64,000 bases of DNA from assembly GCA_019359245.1 (NCBI GenBank), contig JAHHHR010000032.1:21123-85122 (forward strand), read 5' to 3'. The notes under the pieces are model-generated. The model was not told where the DNA came from. It saw nothing but the letters and a program-made list of their open reading frames with translations, and did not search any database. Shown here one piece after another: positions 60,455 to 64,000 of this stretch (position 1 is the first letter of the stretch; the number at the start of each line of letters is the position of its first letter). Position numbers and translations under genes: made by a program. Origin of the DNA: Nostoc desertorum CM1-VF14. Lineage in GTDB: Bacteria > Cyanobacteriota > Cyanobacteriia > Cyanobacteriales > Nostocaceae.

Positions 60455-63130
60455 GTGAATTATCCTGCGCCGTCTCCAGAACTTGACTTAGGGTCTATAT
60501 TTCCCTTTGATCTGGATCAGTTTCAAAAAGAAGCGATCGCGTCCCTAAACGCCGGACGCTCCGTAGTCGTGTGTGCGCCCACAGGTTCGGGCAAAACATT
60601 AGTTGGGGAATACGCCATTTATCGCGCCCTGGCGCGAGGAAAACGTGTATTTTATACTACTCCCCTAAAGGCGTTGTCGAATCAAAAATTACGTGACTTC
60701 CGAGAAAAATTCGGGTTTGATCAAGTCGGACTGTTAACTGGAGATGCCTCTATCAACAGAGATGCACCGATTTTGGTGATGACCACAGAAATTTTCCGAA
60801 ATATGCTCTATGGCACACCCATTGGGCAAATAGGCATCTCATTAGTAGACGTTGAAGCGGTAATACTTGATGAGTGCCACTATATGAACGATCGCCAGCG
60901 CGGTACAGTTTGGGAAGAATCAATCATCTATTGTCCCCGTGAAGTGCAACTGGCAGCCCTCTCAGCAACGGTTGCTAACAGTGATCAACTGACAGACTGG
61001 TTAAATCGCGTTCACGGTCCGACAGACCTGATTTACTCCGATTTTCGCCCAGTCCCCTTGGAATTTAACTTTTGCAATCCCAAAGGGTTATTTCCGCTGC
61101 TGAATGATAGCAAAACCAAAATTAACCCCCGCCTTCAGAAAAAGAAGGGAAGAAGCGGAGAAAGGGAGAGAGGGAGAAGTGGTAGACCTGAGGCTCCTGG
61201 AATAATTTATACCTTGAGCCAGTTAGAGCAACGGGATATGCTACCAGCCATCTACTTCATCTTCAGCCGCCGGGGATGTGATAAAGCAGTGACAGAAGTG
61301 GGTGATTTATGGCTGGTAAATAATGAAGAGTCCCAGATTCTGCGGCAACAGATTGATGACTTTTTAGCCCGCAATCCCGAAGCCGGGCGTTCTGGACAAA
61401 TTGCACCCCTATACCGAGGAATTGCTGCCCACCACGCCGGAATTTTGCCTGCTTGGAAAGCGTTAGTAGAAGAACTATTTCAGCAAGGGCTGATTAAAGT
61501 CGTATTCGCCACTGAGACGCTGGCTGCGGGAATTAATATGCCCGCCCGGACAACAGTAATTTCCACCCTTTCCAAGCGGACTGACACCGGACACCGCCTG
61601 TTAAATGCTTCCGAATTCTTGCAAATGGCGGGACGAGCAGGCCGCCGGGGGATGGATAAACAAGGTTATGTTGTAACAGTCCAAACTCCCTTTGAAGGAG
61701 CCAAAGAGGCCGCGTATTTGGCAATATCCAAGCCAGACCCCCTTGTAAGCCAGTTTACGCCCAGTTATGGCATGGTACTCAACTTGCTGCAAACCCACAC
61801 CCTAGAGCAAACTAGGGAACTGATAGAACGCAGTTTTGGGCAGTATATGGCCACCTTGCATCTAAGACCAGAATACGATGAGATTGCCGAACTGGAGAGA
61901 CAATTAGCTCAACTTCATGAGCAAATCGCCGCAGTTGATGAAAATGAACTGGCTGTTTATGAGAAATTGCGGCAACGCCTGAAAGTGGAACGCCAGATAT
62001 TAAAAACTTTGCAAGAGCAAGCACAGGAAGATAGGCAAGAAGAACTGGGGATGATGTTGGGCTTTGCAGTGTCAGGAACTCTGTTGAGTCTCAAAGGAAA
62101 AAACATCACAGTATCTGTACCTGTAACCGCAGTGTTAGTGGGAAAATCGCCGGGTTCTGGTCAAGCTCCTTACTTGGTATGCTTGGGGCACGATAATCGC
62201 TGGTATGTAGCAACGACAGGAGATGTAGTCGATTTATATGCTGAACTGCCGCGAATTGAGGTGCCACCTGATTTACTACCACCACCAGAGATGCCCTTGA
62301 AGCCAGGACAGTCGCGCCGTGGTAACCAAGAAACATTTGCGATCGCAGCACGTATCCCCGATCCGATAGAATCTTTGCATCTAGCACCAGAAGTAGCAGA
62401 ACAACTCAGCCGCGCTACCGCCGTCCAAGAGCAATTAGAAGCTCATCCTCTGCATCAATCAGGCAATGCTGCCACGCTTTTCAAGCGCCGCGCCCGCTAT
62501 GTCGAACTAGAAGCCGAACTTGAACAGTTGCAAGGACAAGTAGACCAACACTCACAACGTCATTGGGAAGAATTTATCAATCTAATCTCAATTCTGCAAC
62601 ACTTTGGCGCTTTAGATAACTTAGTGCCCACAGAATTAGGGCGAATCGCTGCCGCCATTCGGGGTGAGAATGAGTTGTGGTTAGGTTTAGTATTCGCTAG
62701 TGGTGAATTGGACAACTTAGACCCGCACCATTTAGCCGCCGCCGCCGCCGCTTTGGTAATGGAAACCCCCCGTCCAGATAGCAAAGTTAACTTTGAGCTT
62801 AGTCATGGAGTAGCAGAAGCCTTAGCAAAATTGCGGGGAATTCGTCGCCAAATGTTCCAACTACAACGGCGGTATAATGTAGCGCTGCCTATATGGTTGG
62901 AGTTTGAGTTAATTGCCATAGTGGAACAATGGGCGCTAGGAATGGAGTGGGTAGAACTCTGCGAAAACACCACCTTAGATGAAGGCGATGTGGTGAGAAT
63001 TCTCCGGCGGACGTTGGATTTGTTATCGCAAATACCTCATGTTCCGCATTTGCCAGACTCTTTCCAGCGTAATGCCTATCGGGCGATGCAGTTGATTGAT
63101 CGATTCCCTGTGAATGAGGTGGTTGAATGA
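60455..63130 (+). CDS. Ski2-like DEAD/DExH-box RNA helicase with DSHCT-type C-terminus
   Basis: 891 residues from GTG 60455. Superfamily 2 helicase: Q-like FPFDLDQFQKEAI, motif I APTGSGKT, motif II DECH (ILDECHYMND), motif III SATVAN, motif IV-V region VVFATETLAAGINMPARTTV, motif VI QMAGRAGRRGMD. The C-terminal part (about 720-885, ending with the NAYRAMQLIDRFPVNEVVE region) matches the DSHCT domain of Ski2/Mtr4 relatives. It probably remodels structured RNA. A low-complexity insert rich in Arg/Lys/Gly (GRSGERERGRSGR, from DNA 61132-61186) between the two RecA domains looks repeat-derived. Confidence 0.92.
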   Translation: MNYPAPSPELDLGSIFPFDLDQFQKEAIASLNAGRSVVVCAPTGSGKTLVGEYAIYRALARGKRVFYTTPLKALSNQKLRDFREKFGFDQVGLLTGDASINRDAPILVMTTEIFRNMLYGTPIGQIGISLVDVEAVILDECHYMNDRQRGTVWEESIIYCPREVQLAALSATVANSDQLTDWLNRVHGPTDLIYSDFRPVPLEFNFCNPKGLFPLLNDSKTKINPRLQKKKGRSGERERGRSGRPEAPGIIYTLSQLEQRDMLPAIYFIFSRRGCDKAVTEVGDLWLVNNEESQILRQQIDDFLARNPEAGRSGQIAPLYRGIAAHHAGILPAWKALVEELFQQGLIKVVFATETLAAGINMPARTTVISTLSKRTDTGHRLLNASEFLQMAGRAGRRGMDKQGYVVTVQTPFEGAKEAAYLAISKPDPLVSQFTPSYGMVLNLLQTHTLEQTRELIERSFGQYMATLHLRPEYDEIAELERQLAQLHEQIAAVDENELAVYEKLRQRLKVERQILKTLQEQAQEDRQEELGMMLGFAVSGTLLSLKGKNITVSVPVTAVLVGKSPGSGQAPYLVCLGHDNRWYVATTGDVVDLYAELPRIEVPPDLLPPPEMPLKPGQSRRGNQETFAIAARIPDPIESLHLAPEVAEQLSRATAVQEQLEAHPLHQSGNAATLFKRRARYVELEAELEQLQGQVDQHSQRHWEEFINLISILQHFGALDNLVPTELGRIAAAIRGENELWLGLVFASGELDNLDPHHLAAAAAALVMETPRPDSKVNFELSHGVAEALAKLRGIRRQMFQLQRRYNVALPIWLEFELIAIVEQWALGMEWVELCENTTLDEGDVVRILRRTLDLLSQIPHVPHLPDSFQRNAYRAMQLIDRFPVNEVVE
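61132..61186 (+). repeat. In-frame purine-rich insert in the helicase gene
   Basis: AAAGAAGGGAAGAAGCGGAG and following GGGAGAGAGGGAGAAG bases are translated as a Lys/Arg/Gly/Glu-rich loop between helicase domains. Composition matches intergenic purine repeats of the window. Confidence 0.5.
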
Positions 63131-63162
63131 AAAACTCCACCCACTCTTGGGATGGAGTTTTT
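63130..63162 (+). terminator. Rho-independent terminator after the helicase
   Basis: AAAAACTCCA (63130-63139) pairs with TGGAGTTTTT (63153-63162), so the T-run is part of the stem; the hairpin starts at the helicase stop codon. Confidence 0.75.
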
Positions 63163-63398
63163 GGGCATGGGGAAGAAGTTACCAATGCCCTATGCCCTAT
63201 GGCCCAAGCGACGGGGCGACTATCCCTCTACAGACACCTGGGGATGGAGTTTCCCGTCGCTTTCAATGAATTTACATTTGACCAAATAATAGTAGTGGTA
63301 TCTAATTAAAAATGCTTTTTTGGTTTCGTATATCTTCTATACGTGATTAATCACGTATATATAACACAAGTTATAGCCGCTATAAACGCTATTCAATG

Positions 63399-63773
63399 TT
63401 AGTACACTAAATTTCCAGTACCGCGCAACTGACGCAAAGAATTTACACAGTAGGGACAGTCACAGCCAAATGTCTGGATTGCAGCATCACTTTCTTCCTC
63501 AGAAAAGTTCAACATGGCAATATTCTCATCTGATACTGATGTGGCAATGGTTGAGGAACGTGTAGAGGTATATGGTTGCTTTCTCTCCGAATCTCGAATG
63601 CACACAAAATTTTTTCCACCATGTGGGTTAGTTATACAGGTACGACCGTCTTGTGTGTGCATTAATCGCTGAGTAATACTAGCGTGAGCAGGATTCAATA
63701 CCGCCAACGTAGACATCAGCGACACAAAAATTGAGGAACTGGAAAGCAAATTCAAGATAATTTTTTTGTTCAT
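63399..63773 (-). CDS. Small secreted Cys-rich hypothetical protein
   Basis: 124 residues. A signal peptide (IILNLLSSSSIFVSLMSTLAV, cleavage near AHA) is followed by a segment with two Cys flanking His/Gly-rich residues (TCITNPHGGKNFVCIRD), a Ser/Thr linker, an acidic stretch and a C-terminal CDCPYC cluster (FGCDCPYCVNSLRQ). I recall similar Nostoc hypotheticals but no function. The Cys cluster could bind metal or form disulfides in the periplasm. The FGCxC pattern also ends the peptide at 42928; whether that is homology is unclear. ATG 63773. No operon partner. Confidence 0.6.
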   Translation of the reverse strand: MNKKIILNLLSSSSIFVSLMSTLAVLNPAHASITQRLMHTQDGRTCITNPHGGKNFVCIRDSERKQPYTSTRSSTIATSVSDENIAMLNFSEEESDAAIQTFGCDCPYCVNSLRQLRGTGNLVY

Positions 63774-63939
63774 AGATTTATTTGAGAAAATTGTTTACTA
63801 GCTTAGGGTATTCGATCTACTTTCAAACTTCAAGTGAGTTTCCTCTAAGAACAGCTAACTTGACAGTTATTATCTAATACCAATTTAATATGAAGCTACA
63901 TATAATAGATGGAGGCAAACTTGATAAATTTGAATACTC

Positions 63940-64000
63940 ATGAGCCGTCCTTTTGAGATTGAAATCGCAGAGAGCGAAGAAGAACTAAAAAAACGTCTGC
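63940..64000 (+). mobile_element. Start of an IS630-type transposase, cut by the window edge
   Basis: ATG 63940 (with GGAGG about 24 bases upstream) opens MSRPFEIEIAESEEELKKRL, matching the first residues of the helix-turn-helix N-terminal part of Nostoc IS630-family transposases (MPRPYxIEIAESExELKKLL). The rest lies outside. The left end of the element is probably near 63877, where TAATACCAATTTAATATG begins, but I cannot define the inverted repeat from one side. Confidence 0.6.

Noticed and set aside
1..64000. CRISPR arrays
   Set aside because: Repeats found are heptamers, palindromes or one 81-base coding repeat; none has the repeat-spacer regularity of a CRISPR, and no cas gene is present.
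1..64000. tRNA or rRNA genes
   Set aside because: No cloverleaf with TTCGA-type T loop and CCA-side stem, and no rRNA-like sequence, was recognised; a covariance search would be decisive.

Overview
The window looks like chromosomal DNA of a filamentous, heterocyst-forming cyanobacterium of the Nostocales (Nostoc-like). The main reasons are a full-length HetR, two tandem PsaK genes, PipX/PipY/SepF/ProC in the cyanobacterial order, the ADO/AAR alkane pair next to accA, abundant GCGATCGC (HIP1) octamers, and many Nostoc-type short tandem repeats (GGGCATT, ACTAATG and CT-rich families) between genes. Product names are inferred by eye from motifs; no database search was run.

Layout. 1-5.7 kb is an accessory stretch: an edge fragment, several unrecognised genes, gene relics, and a GC-richer SDR gene without HIP1 sites. 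5.7-14.8 kb carries a three-gene NHLM-type peptide export system (HlyD-like adaptor, C39 peptidase/ABC exporter, second ABC exporter), convergent with a long multidomain response regulator. 15-26 kb is mostly metabolism and transport: a ferrochelatase-family protein with a natural eight-histidine tail, an MFS carrier, acetolactate synthase with an added zinc ribbon, a TerB-like protein, a PBP4-type D,D-carboxypeptidase, GNAT, a zinc alcohol dehydrogenase and a Pit phosphate transporter. 26.7-29.1 kb is an unusual EamA-type transporter fused to a long coiled-coil/repeat region. About 1.85 kb without a clear gene then leads to hetR (31.06 kb); this leader holds a perfect NtcA-type box and a run of small hairpins. 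After hetR come a Cys-rich secreted protein, rpsD, moaA and an unrecognised protein.

36.7-43.3 kb is the most intriguing part. A two-gene module is present twice on the minus strand: a short peptide with a shared leader (DEIQxKL) and a Cys-containing C-terminus, followed by a large exoprotein with a TPS/haemagglutination N-terminal domain. The two upstream regions also share sequence blocks.

43.4-64 kb is dense housekeeping DNA: an orphan sugar ABC permease; ado-aar-accA-SDR-folE (fatty aldehyde/alkane synthesis beside malonyl-CoA supply); trpF; psaK x2; a site-2 protease; der; ecfT; an anthranilate/aminodeoxychorismate synthase I; pipX-pipY-sepF-proC (nitrogen signalling, PLP homeostasis, division, proline synthesis); a Ski2-like helicase; a small Cys-rich secreted protein; and the start of an IS630-type transposase at the right edge.

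A theme across the window is repeat DNA entering genes. Purine/pyrimidine-rich or palindromic repeats are translated in frame inside the exporter, the synthase and the helicase, and one start codon lies inside a heptanucleotide repeat.
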